A stretch of 64,000 nt of DNA. It comes from Brachybacterium alimentarium. GTDB lineage: Bacteria; Actinomycetota; Actinomycetes; Actinomycetales; Dermabacteraceae. Location of the stretch: assembly GCF_002332425.1 (NCBI RefSeq), contig NZ_NRGS01000001.1, positions 39,331-103,330 on the forward strand. The letters are read 5' to 3'. Below, piece by piece: positions 1-10,296 of this stretch (positions are counted from its first letter, which is position 1; each line of letters opens with the position of its first letter). The notes under the pieces were generated by a model. That model was not told the DNA's origin and did not search any database. It saw only the letters and a program-made list of their open reading frames with translations. A program made the translations under genes and the position numbers.

Positions 1-565
1 CGGCAGTGGCGACCTGCCATTGGCCGCTGACCAGGCGCAGCTCCCCGTCGGCCCCGCGCACGTCCGCCTCGATGTCCAGCGGGTCCAGGGCCATCGGCAG
101 CACGCGTCCGCGGGCGCCGAGCAGCTCAGCCATCTGGTCGAGGCCCTCGATGGGGTCGTCGAGGATCTGCCACAGGGAGACGATCAGCAGGTTGCCCAGG
201 GCGTGCCCGCCCAGCTCGCCGTCGGTCTCGAAGCGGTGCTGGATCACGTCCTCCCAGATCGTGCCCCAGTCGGAGTCCTCGCACAGCGCTGCCAGCGCCA
301 TGCGCAGGTCGCCCGGCGGCAGGACCGGCATCTCGGTGCGGATCCGACCGGAGGAGCCGCCGTTGTCGGCGACGGTGACCACGGCGGTGATGTCGTCCGC
401 CAGCAGGCGCAGCGCACGCAGGTTCGCCGCGAGGCCGTGGCCGCCTCCGAGCGCGACCACCCGGAGGGGCCTCTGCGGGTCGCCGCGTCGACCGCGCCGG
501 GCGTTGCCCGAGCGGTCCGCGCCGCGTATCCGATGACCCCCCGCGCGGGGCGCGATGCTGTTCAT
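1..565 (-). CDS. yvcK: YvcK/CofD-like protein, C-terminus cut off by window edge
   Basis: First 188 residues of a gluconeogenesis factor YvcK-family protein (UPF0052, CofD-like fold), a regulator that links carbon metabolism to cell-wall synthesis in other Gram-positives. After an Arg/Gly-rich 36-residue extension the frame reads VVALGGGHGLAANLR, then VTVADNGGSSGRIR and LPPGDLRMALAAL, the family's nucleotide-binding signatures. The frame is open to base 1. The ATG at 565 overlaps the rapZ stop as ATGA, so the two are translationally coupled. The order uvrC-rapZ-yvcK is conserved in actinobacteria, usually followed by whiA, which would lie just left of the window. Family assignment is firm; function in this organism is inferred. 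Confidence 0.9.
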   Translation of the reverse strand, partial: MNSIAPRAGGHRIRGADRSGNARRGRRGDPQRPLRVVALGGGHGLAANLRALRLLADDITAVVTVADNGGSSGRIRTEMPVLPPGDLRMALAALCEDSDWGTIWEDVIQHRFETDGELGGHALGNLLIVSLWQILDDPIEGLDQMAELLGARGRVLPMALDPLDIEADVRGADGELRLVSGQWQVATA

Positions 566-1458
566 TCCCGCCCCAGATCCCGGTGGCGGATGCGGACGGC
601 GTGCCCGGCCCGTCGCAGCTCCTCACCGATCTTCTCCGAGATGGCGACGGAGCGGTGCTTGCCGCCGGTGCAACCGATCGCGAGAGTCGTGAAGTGCTTG
701 TTCTCGGCGGTGTAGCCGCGCAGCACGGGGGTGATCATCTCGAGGTACTTCTCGACGAACTCGGTGGCGTTGGCATCGCCGAGCACGTGGTCGGCGACCT
801 CCGGGTCCAGCCCGCGCTTGTCCCTCAGCTCGGGGATCCAGTACGGGTTCGGGATGAAGCGCACGTCGCTGACGTGATCGGCCTCCAGCGGGATGCCGTA
901 CTTGAAGCCAAAGGACAGCATCGTGACGGTGAGCTGCTGCTCCAGGCTGGTCCCGAAGGTGGAGCGCATCTTCATCGTCAGCTGGTGGACGTTCAGCGGA
1001 GCGGTGTCGATGACGAGATCCGCCATGCGGCGGTACGGCGCGAGCATCTCGCGTTCGCGGCGGATCCCCTCGAGCACTCCCTCCTCCCCCTGCAGCGGGT
1101 GGGGACGGCGCACGGAGTCGAAGCGGCGCACGAGGGTCGCCTCGTCCGCCGTGAGGAACAGCAGTCGCAGCCGGAGGTCGGCGCGGCGCAGCTGGGCGAC
1201 CACGTCGGAGAGCTCGGAGAAGAACGGGCCGGAGCGCGGGTCGACCACCACGGCGAAGCGGTTCTGACGGCCCTCCGCCGATGCCTGCAGGTCGTACAGG
1301 GTGGTGATGAGCTGGGGCGCGATGTTGTAGACGACGTACCAGCCCATGTCCTCGAGGGCATGGGCCGCGGTCTCACGGCCGGCTCCTGCGAGGCCGGTGA
1401 TGATGACGATGTCACCTGTCGTATCGGAGTCGGGCACCCTCGAGGACTCGTCGTGCAC
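562..1458 (-). CDS. rapZ: RapZ-family nucleotide-binding protein
   Basis: 298 residues, full length for RapZ/YvcJ. In E. coli RapZ is an RNA-binding adaptor controlling amino-sugar synthesis; the actinobacterial role is poorly known, though the family binds and hydrolyses nucleotides. The N-terminal P-loop is GLAGAGRET at residues 22-30, with Arg in place of the usual Lys and Glu at the next position. The usual DNLP motif is replaced by YNIAP (44-48). The C-terminal half has the conserved FGFKYG, DVRFIPNP and CTGGKHRSV (from residue 263) motifs. GTG start at 1458 with AAGGAG six bases upstream. It is 88 bases downstream of uvrC and overlaps yvcK by 4 bases. Confidence 0.93.
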   Translation of the reverse strand: MHDESSRVPDSDTTGDIVIITGLAGAGRETAAHALEDMGWYVVYNIAPQLITTLYDLQASAEGRQNRFAVVVDPRSGPFFSELSDVVAQLRRADLRLRLLFLTADEATLVRRFDSVRRPHPLQGEEGVLEGIRREREMLAPYRRMADLVIDTAPLNVHQLTMKMRSTFGTSLEQQLTVTMLSFGFKYGIPLEADHVSDVRFIPNPYWIPELRDKRGLDPEVADHVLGDANATEFVEKYLEMITPVLRGYTAENKHFTTLAIGCTGGKHRSVAISEKIGEELRRAGHAVRIRHRDLGRE

Positions 1459-1545
1459 GGATCGCTCCTTCCAAGAACGGCGGATGTCGGGGACGTCGGG
1501 TGCGAAGCACTCCGCTGACGGCGGCCGGCTGACGGGTGTCAGGTG

Positions 1546-3486
1546 TCAGGTGTCGAGGATCTCGCCGGTGGCCATGTCCACCGTGACGCCGAGCGAGTCG
1601 TCGTCCGTGGCGGACGCGGACGCGGCGTCCGTCTCCGGGGCTTCCTCGGATCGTAGCGCGGCCAGGATCTGCGCGGCCAACGCGGGGCCGATCCCGTCGA
1701 CCTGCTGGAGCTCCTCCTCGGAGGCGCTGCGGATCGCGGAGACGGTCACGAAGCGATCCAGGAGGGAGCGGCGCCGGGCGGGCCCGAGCCCGGTAATGCC
1801 GTCCAGGGCGCTGGCCTGCATCGCCCGGCCGCGCTTGGAGCGGTGGTAGGTGATCGCGAAGCGGTGCGCCTCGTCGCGCAGGCGCTGCACGAGGAAGAGC
1901 GCCTCGCTGGTGCGCGGCAGGATCACGGGGTACTCGTCCCCCGGCACCCAGATCTCCTCGAGGCGTTTGGCGATCCCGGCCAGGGCGATGTCGGTGATCC
2001 CGAGCTCGTCGAAGGCCCGCTGGGCGGCGGCCACCTGAGGGGCGCCGCCGTCGACGAGGATCAGCGAGGGCGGGTACGCGAAGCGGCGCGATTCCTCCTC
2101 GGTCTTCTCCGGCGGATCCAGGTGGTGCTTCAGACGGCGGGTGATGACGTCGTACATCGAGGCGGTGTCGTCACGGGCCGCGTCGCCGCTGACCGAGTAG
2201 CGCCGGTACTCGCTCTTCTTCGGCAGCCCGTCCTCGAACACGACCTGCGAGCCCACCACGTTGGTCCCGTGGGAATGGGAGATGTCGAAGCATTCGATGC
2301 GCAGCGGCGGCTCGGCGAGCTCGAGCGCCTCCCCGAGATCCTCGAGCGCCTTGGTGCGCGCGGTGATGTCGCCGGTGCGCTTGAGCCGGTGCAGGCGCAG
2401 CGCCTCGAGCGCATTCTCGGTGACCGTGGCCAGCAGGTCCTTCTTCTCACCGCGCTGCGGGATCCGCAGGTCCACGGGACGGCCGATGAGTTCGAGCACC
2501 TGATCGCGGTGCGTGGGCAGCACCGGGACCAGCACCTCCTTGGGGGCGGCGCCCTCGGTGTACAGCGTGGTCAGCGCCCGTTCGATGAGGTCCGCAGCCG
2601 TCGAGGTGTCGAGGATCTCGGCGGTCCAGCCGCGCTGCCCGCGGATCCGCCCGCCGCGCACGTGGAAGACCTGCACGGAGGCCTCGAGCTCGTCCTGGGC
2701 GAAGCCCACGAGATCCGCGTCGGTGGCGTCGGAGAGCACCACGGAGTTTTTCTCCATCACCGTGGTCAGGGCCTGGAGGTCATCGCGCAGTCCGGCGGCG
2801 CGCTCGTAATCCATCGCCGCGGCGGCCTCGCGCATCTCCTTCTCGATGCGGCGGGTGTAGGTCGCGGTGTTCCCGGCCATGAAGTCCGCGAACTGCTCCG
2901 CGAGCCGGCGATGCTCGGCCTCGGAGATGTCGCCCACGCAGGGGGCGGCGCACTTGCCGATGAATCCGAGCAGGCAGGGCCGGCCCGAGCGCTCGGCGCG
3001 GCGGTAGACGCCTGCGCTGCACGAGCGCACGGGGAACACCCGCAGCATCAGGTCGAGCGTCTCCCGGATCGCGCCCACCTGCGGATAGGGCCCGAAGACG
3101 CGATCGGACTTGGTGCGCGGCCGACGGGTGATCTGCACCCGCGGCACCTTCTCCCCCATTGTGAGGACGAGATACGGGTACGACTTGTCGTCGCGGAACT
3201 TCACGTTGAACCGCGGGTCGAACTCCTTGATCCAGGTGTACTCCAGCGTCAGGGCCTCGACCTCGGTGCCCACCACCGTCCACTCCACGCTCGCAGCCGT
3301 GGTCACCATGCGCCGCGTGCGCTCGTGCAGGACGGCGAGGTCCTGGAAGTAGTTCGACAGGCGCTGCCTGAGGTTCTTCGCCTTGCCGACGTAGATGACG
3401 CGACCGTGCTCGTCACGGAACCGGTACACGCCCGGACGGGTGGGGATCGAGCCGGTGGCGGGGCGGTAGGTGGACGGATCAGCCAT
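1546..3486 (-). CDS. uvrC: Excinuclease ABC subunit C
   Basis: 646 residues, normal for UvrC. It makes both incisions around a lesion marked by UvrA-UvrB in nucleotide excision repair. Domains in order: GIY-YIG nuclease (about 13-95; PGVYRF and [10 protein letters not shown] visible), a Cys cluster near 150-175, a UVR motif that contacts UvrB (about 210-245), the RNase-H-like second nuclease ([16 protein letters not shown]), and a C-terminal pair of helix-hairpin-helix motifs (TGLGPARR and VDGIGPALA). It starts 12 bases after the uvrA stop, so uvrA-uvrC are probably co-transcribed. The 88-base gap to rapZ contains short direct repeats of gtgtcag at the uvrC stop. Confidence 0.97.
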   Translation of the reverse strand: MADPSTYRPATGSIPTRPGVYRFRDEHGRVIYVGKAKNLRQRLSNYFQDLAVLHERTRRMVTTAASVEWTVVGTEVEALTLEYTWIKEFDPRFNVKFRDDKSYPYLVLTMGEKVPRVQITRRPRTKSDRVFGPYPQVGAIRETLDLMLRVFPVRSCSAGVYRRAERSGRPCLLGFIGKCAAPCVGDISEAEHRRLAEQFADFMAGNTATYTRRIEKEMREAAAAMDYERAAGLRDDLQALTTVMEKNSVVLSDATDADLVGFAQDELEASVQVFHVRGGRIRGQRGWTAEILDTSTAADLIERALTTLYTEGAAPKEVLVPVLPTHRDQVLELIGRPVDLRIPQRGEKKDLLATVTENALEALRLHRLKRTGDITARTKALEDLGEALELAEPPLRIECFDISHSHGTNVVGSQVVFEDGLPKKSEYRRYSVSGDAARDDTASMYDVITRRLKHHLDPPEKTEEESRRFAYPPSLILVDGGAPQVAAAQRAFDELGITDIALAGIAKRLEEIWVPGDEYPVILPRTSEALFLVQRLRDEAHRFAITYHRSKRGRAMQASALDGITGLGPARRRSLLDRFVTVSAIRSASEEELQQVDGIGPALAAQILAALRSEEAPETDAASASATDDDSLGVTVDMATGEILDT

Positions 3487-3498
3487 GGCGGTACGGTC

Positions 3499-6366
<2,868 letters not shown>

Positions 6367-6372
6367 CGGACC

Positions 6373-6378
6373 ATCCTA
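6373..6378 (-). promoter_or_regulatory. uvrA -10 box (leaderless promoter)
   Basis: TAGGAT on the minus strand, 6 bases before the uvrA GTG. A TTCGAA hexamer 16 bases upstream can serve as -35 and is part of the SOS box. With this spacing transcription should start at or next to the start codon. Confidence 0.6.
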
Positions 6379-6396
6379 CGAGCGGGACACGACATT

Positions 6397-6410
6397 CGAA
6401 CCTCTGTTCG
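6397..6410. promoter_or_regulatory. LexA-binding SOS box between uvrA and the MBL hydrolase gene
   Basis: CGAAC-CTCT-GTTCG, a perfect 5+4+5 inverted repeat matching the core of the actinobacterial/Bacillus-type LexA site (CGAAC, 4 bases, GTTCG). It overlaps the uvrA -35 region and lies where the -35 of the divergent 6439 gene should be, so one LexA dimer could repress both promoters. UvrA is a known SOS gene in actinobacteria. Confidence 0.8.
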
Positions 6411-6426
6411 TCGGAGACGTAGGCGA

Positions 6427-6432
6427 CATACT
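6427..6432 (+). promoter_or_regulatory. -10 box of MBL hydrolase/polymerase operon
   Basis: CATACT ends 6 bases before the ATG at 6439, with no Shine-Dalgarno sequence in between, suggesting a leaderless transcript. The -35 position (about 6404-6409, CTGTTC) falls inside the SOS box. Confidence 0.5.
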
Positions 6433-6438
6433 GGGGGC

Positions 6439-7128
6439 ATGACTGAGAACGCCTACACCGGACATGTCGAACCCCATGGTGAGAGCGCCGTGCGCTCGAT
6501 CGGCGGGCTGCAGATCCGCAAGACCTCCGTCGGGCCGATGGACAACAACGCCTACCTGCTGACCTGTCGGTCGAGCGGGGCCCAGCTGCTGATCGACGCC
6601 GCCGCGGAGCCGGACCGGCTGCGGCGGCTGCTCGCCGAGGGCGCCGAGCACGACTGGCTCGACCTCATCGTCACCACCCATAGCCACCACGACCACATCG
6701 GCGCGCTCGAGGAGATGGCCGCTGCCACCGGTGCCCGCACGGCGGCCGGAGCGGAGGACGCGAAGGAGATCGCCGCGAAGATCGACCTGCCGCTCTCCCA
6801 CGGCGACGAGCTGCGGTTCGGGGAGCAGTCGGTGCAGATCATCGCGCTGCGCGGCCACACCCCCGGCTCGATCGCCGTGCTGTGGGAGGGCTCGGACGAC
6901 GACGGCGAGCGCTCCAGCCACCTCTTCACCGGGGATTCGCTGTTCCCCGGAGGGGTGGGGAACACGAACGAGGATCCGCAGCGCTTCGCGCAGCTGATGG
7001 ACGACGTCGAGCAGCGGCTGTTCGACGTGCTGCCGGATTCGACCTGGGTGTATCCGGGCCACGGGGACGACACCACGCTGGGTGCGGAGCGGCCCTCGCT
7101 CGCCCAGTGGCGAGAGCGGGGCTGGTGA
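6439..7128 (+). CDS. MBL-fold metallo-hydrolase (glyoxalase II-like)
   Basis: 229 residues, a single-domain metallo-beta-lactamase-fold hydrolase. The zinc motif HSHHDH is at 81-86, followed by RGHTPGS (third ligand), FTGDSLFPGGVGNT and a final YPGHGDDT. These are typical of glyoxalase-II-like thioesterases, but the true substrate cannot be read from the sequence. A homologue sits divergently next to uvrA in mycobacteria (Rv1637c/Rv1638), so the pairing is conserved. It shares the uvrA control region including the SOS box. Its TGA stop overlaps the GTG of the next gene (GTGA), coupling the two. I chose the ATG at 6439 because a -10 box lies 6 bases upstream and the sequence further upstream is uvrA promoter. 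Confidence 0.93.
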   Translation: MTENAYTGHVEPHGESAVRSIGGLQIRKTSVGPMDNNAYLLTCRSSGAQLLIDAAAEPDRLRRLLAEGAEHDWLDLIVTTHSHHDHIGALEEMAAATGARTAAGAEDAKEIAAKIDLPLSHGDELRFGEQSVQIIALRGHTPGSIAVLWEGSDDDGERSSHLFTGDSLFPGGVGNTNEDPQRFAQLMDDVEQRLFDVLPDSTWVYPGHGDDTTLGAERPSLAQWRERGW

Positions 7129-8867
7129 CCTCCGACGAGAGGCCCGCCTGGTGCGTCGTCGGCCGAGGCACGGGCGGGCGCTGCGCGCTCGTCGAGCTCG
7201 ATGCGCTGGGTGCACGGCTCCGCGAGGTCGAGATCGAGCCGGAGCGGCTGGCCGACGAGGTGGCGCGCCGGGAGTCCGCGGTCTCCCCGCGCTGGGTCTG
7301 GAGCGACACCCCGACCTGGTACGCCCGTCTCGTCGACGCCGGGGTGACGGTCTCCCGCGGTCATGACCTGCGCCTGATCCACGTGATCCTGCGTCATTCC
7401 GAGATGGTCCGTGAGGCCCGGGCGCTCCGCGAGGCCGTGGACTGGGATGCGCCCATCGACCTGCAGCTCGAGGACCGCAGCGCCGGGGAGACCCTCTTCG
7501 AGCTGGACGCCTCCTCGGCTCGTCCCGGCGGTGTCCCCCACGGCATCGAGGAAGCGCTCACGGAGTTCGCCCGTCAGCGCGCCGCGATCGACGGCGCCAC
7601 GGATCCCTCGCGCCTGCGGCTGCTGGTCGCCGCGGAGTCCGCCGGGGGCCTGATCGCGGCCGAGCTGCACGCCGCCGGGATCCCCTGGGACGTCGCCGAG
7701 CACGACCGGATCCTCGCCGAGTCCCTCGGGCCCCGGCCCTCCCCCGGGCATCCGCCGGCGCGGATGGTGGAATCCGCCGCCCAGGTGCGGGAGGCCCTGG
7801 GCGATCCTCAGCTGAGCCTGGACTCCCCGCCGCGGCTCCTGCGCGCCCTGCACCGCGCCGAGATCGATGTGGAGTCCACCTCGAAATGGGAGCTGACGCG
7901 CTACGACCACCCGGCGATCGAGCCGCTGCTGCGCTACAAGAAGCAGTCCCGCCTGCTCGCCGCGAACGGCTGGGCATGGCTGGACGAGTGGGTGCACGAG
8001 GGTCGCTACCGACCCGTGTACGTGCCTGGCGGCGTCGTCACCGGGCGCTGGGCCAGCAGCGGTGGCGGCGCGCTGCAGATCCCCCGGCAGCTGCGACCGG
8101 CGCTCCGGGCCGACGAGGGCTGGCGCCTGGTGAGCGCGGACGTCGCCCAGCTCGAACCACGGGTGCTCGCCGCGATGTCCGCCGACACCGCGATGGCGAC
8201 CGCCGGCGCCGGGAAGGACCTCTATTCGGGGATCGTCGACGCCGGGATCGTCGCCTCCCGCCAGGAGGCCAAGGTGGGCGTGCTGGGCGCGCTGTACGGC
8301 GGCACCACCGGGGACAGCGGCCGGGTGGTCCCGCGGCTGCGGAGGACCTTCCCCGACGCCATGGCCCTGGTGGACGGCGCCGCCGCCACCGGTGAGCGCG
8401 GAGGGACGGTCTCGACCTGGCTGGGTCGTTCCTCCCCCGCTCCCGAGGCGGCCTGGACGCAGGCCCAGACCAGTGCGTACCGCCCCGAAGCGTCCTCCGG
8501 CGAGCAGGAGCGGGCGCGACGCTCCGCGCGCGATCGTGGCCGCTTCACCCGCAACTTCGTCGTCCAGGGCACGGCTGCGGAATGGGCGCTGTCCTGGCTC
8601 GCGGCGCTGAGACTCGCGCTGGGGCGCTTCGAACCGGTGGCCCCCGAGGCCGCGGCACCCGCCTCGGGCCCCGTGTTCGCGCGCCGTGCGCACCTCGCGT
8701 TCTTCCTCCACGACGAGGTGATCGTGCATGCGCCGGCTGATCAGGCCGAGGCCGCCGCCGAGGCCATCCGTGCGACGGCCGACGCTGCGGGACGGCTGCT
8801 GTTCCCCGGCAGTCCGGTCGACTTCCCACTGGACCTCACGATCACCGAGCGCTCCCCGGCGTCATAG
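7125..8867 (+). CDS. Family-A DNA polymerase without 5'-nuclease domain
   Basis: 580 residues. A small pol-I-like protein, annotated in actinobacteria as bifunctional 3'-5' exonuclease/DNA polymerase. Polymerase motif A is SADVAQLEPR (catalytic Asp 339). The O-helix motif B is R379-xxx-K383 with YGG at 391-393, and motif C is HDEV (529-532). There is no 5'-nuclease domain, and the N-terminal exonuclease-like region (about 1-200) lacks a clear DxE motif. The motif-A tyrosine/serine of PolA (DYSQIE) is DVAQLE here. GTG start at 7125 overlaps the preceding stop. A full-length polA is also present at 23987-26677, so this is a second enzyme, perhaps for repair synthesis. SOS control is inferred from the shared promoter. 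Confidence 0.88.
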   Translation: MTSDERPAWCVVGRGTGGRCALVELDALGARLREVEIEPERLADEVARRESAVSPRWVWSDTPTWYARLVDAGVTVSRGHDLRLIHVILRHSEMVREARALREAVDWDAPIDLQLEDRSAGETLFELDASSARPGGVPHGIEEALTEFARQRAAIDGATDPSRLRLLVAAESAGGLIAAELHAAGIPWDVAEHDRILAESLGPRPSPGHPPARMVESAAQVREALGDPQLSLDSPPRLLRALHRAEIDVESTSKWELTRYDHPAIEPLLRYKKQSRLLAANGWAWLDEWVHEGRYRPVYVPGGVVTGRWASSGGGALQIPRQLRPALRADEGWRLVSADVAQLEPRVLAAMSADTAMATAGAGKDLYSGIVDAGIVASRQEAKVGVLGALYGGTTGDSGRVVPRLRRTFPDAMALVDGAAATGERGGTVSTWLGRSSPAPEAAWTQAQTSAYRPEASSGEQERARRSARDRGRFTRNFVVQGTAAEWALSWLAALRLALGRFEPVAPEAAAPASGPVFARRAHLAFFLHDEVIVHAPADQAEAAAEAIRATADAAGRLLFPGSPVDFPLDLTITERSPAS

Positions 8868-8897
8868 GCGCGGGCTTGTCCCTGGCACGGGGTCTTC

Positions 8898-9461
8898 TCA
8901 GCCGCCGGCTCGGCTCCGCCCCGTCTCGATCTCGCCGGCCTCGTTCTGATCCAGCGCGGCCAGCCCGACGCTGACGAGACCCGTCGCCGCGCCCATGACC
9001 AGTCGCGGCACGGGGACGCCCCGGGACCGCAGAGCTCCCTCCACCCGGCGATCCACCCAGATCCCGGCAGCGCCCGCTGCCGCGGTGAGGCCTCCGAGCC
9101 CGAGGGCGAGGCCGATGCGGAAGCGCTCGGAGGCGGGTCCTCCCGGCTCGAGGAGGGCCTCACCGGCCTCGTCCACCACGGGAGCGGCACCCTCGGCGGC
9201 TCCGGGCTCCGCCGCACGCCGCGCAGAGGGTTCCTCGGGTCCGGCGTCCGCCGGCTCGCTCGTCTCCGGGGCGACGGGCTCCCCGCCGCCTCCGGGACCT
9301 TGGCCGACATAGACGACGAGCCCTGCCAGGGCCGCGGGGACCGCGACGTAGCAGACCTGCACCGGCCGCGGCAGCCGATGGAGCGGGATGCTTCCGAGCG
9401 CCGCCGCAGCTGCGCCTCCCACGACGTGGGCAAGGATCGTCGGGCGTCGTGCTGCAGGCAT
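8898..9461 (-). CDS. Small membrane protein of unknown function
   Basis: 188 residues, not recognised. Two hydrophobic stretches near the N-terminus (about 8-25 and 31-50) are followed by an acidic, Pro/Glu/Ala-rich linker (about 52-105), a third hydrophobic segment (about 110-132) and a last one near 160. This suggests an integral membrane protein with a disordered loop. I chose the ATG at 9461 because AGGAG lies 10 bases upstream; an in-frame ATG at 9545 has no clear ribosome binding site. It ends 30 bases from the end of the convergent polymerase gene. No partner gene is evident. Confidence 0.65.
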   Translation of the reverse strand: MPAARRPTILAHVVGGAAAAALGSIPLHRLPRPVQVCYVAVPAALAGLVVYVGQGPGGGGEPVAPETSEPADAGPEEPSARRAAEPGAAEGAAPVVDEAGEALLEPGGPASERFRIGLALGLGGLTAAAGAAGIWVDRRVEGALRSRGVPVPRLVMGAATGLVSVGLAALDQNEAGEIETGRSRAGG

Positions 9462-9732
9462 CGGTGGATCGCTCCTGGTGGTCGGTGGCGTGGGCCGCAG
9501 CCTGGGGGCACGGCCATCGATTCGGGTCTCGACGGTACCGAACACGGGCCGGCCTTCGGCCCCGACGAACGGCTGGATCTCCTGCGACGCTCGCAGGGCA
9601 CGCAGCGGGCGGCGCCGCAGGGGGCCCGCACGGTGCGCGCTGTGCCGGGATCACCCGGCAGCAGGCGTGCGCCGGCCTCCGCACGCTGAGGACGGTGCGG
9701 TCGTCCGCTCGGATGTGACGGAGGATAGGGGC
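9462..9732. other. Divergent intergenic region
   Basis: 271 bases between the divergent genes at 9461 (minus) and 9733 (plus). It should hold both promoters. I see ribosome binding sites at each end (AGGAG for the left gene, GGAGG for the right) and several GC-rich inverted stretches, but no convincing -35/-10 pair, operator or small gene. Confidence 0.5.
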
Positions 9733-10233
9733 ATGCGCCTGTGGACCCTGCACCCCCGTCACCTCGATCGCCCGGGCCTGACCGGCTGCTGGCGGGAGTC
9801 GCTGCTCGCCCAGGCCGTCCTCGCCGGCAGGACCACGGGCTACCGCTCCCACCCTCAGCTCGAGCGGTTCCGCGCCCAGGAGGACCCGATCGCCGCCGTC
9901 GGCGCCTACCTCGAGGCACTTGCCGAGGAAGCCGCCGAGAGGGGCTACCGCTTCGACCGTTCCCGTATCGACCGCCCACGCACGGCGGCGGACCAAGGGG
10001 CCGCCGGGCATGGGCCCGACGGGCACGGGGACGACGGCGCGCCTGTATCCGTCGGCCGGATCCCGGTGACCGAGGGGCAGATCGCGGTGGAGTGGGAGCA
10101 TCTGCTGCTCAAGCTGTCCCGACGGGACCCTGAGCGCTGGGAGCGGGAGTCCGCCCGCACCGGGCCCGAGCTGCACCCGCTGTTCGAGGCGGTCCCCGGA
10201 GACGTCGAGCCCTGGGAACGCGCCGCGCGGTGA
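9733..10233 (+). CDS. Pyrimidine dimer DNA glycosylase family protein (T4 endonuclease V-like)
   Basis: 166 residues. It matches the bacterial branch of the T4 endonuclease V family (Pyr_excise): start MRLWTLHPRHLD, then LTGCWRESLLAQAVLAG, TTGYRSHPQLERF and the C-terminal EWEHLLLKLSRRDPER and HPLFEAVPGDVEPWE motifs. In T4 the N-terminal amine of Thr2 and Glu23 catalyse excision of pyrimidine dimers. Glu22 here is in register, but residue 2 is Arg, so the chemistry may differ and activity is unproven. GGAGG lies 8 bases before the ATG. The location between excinuclease genes supports a repair role. A low-complexity Asp/Gly/His insert occurs near residue 95. Confidence 0.8.
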   Translation: MRLWTLHPRHLDRPGLTGCWRESLLAQAVLAGRTTGYRSHPQLERFRAQEDPIAAVGAYLEALAEEAAERGYRFDRSRIDRPRTAADQGAAGHGPDGHGDDGAPVSVGRIPVTEGQIAVEWEHLLLKLSRRDPERWERESARTGPELHPLFEAVPGDVEPWERAAR

Positions 10234-10296
10234 GGGAGCCCGCCCGGAGCGATGGCTCTGAGCGCCGTCTCTGAGCGAGAGCTCTGCCCCGGTCCG

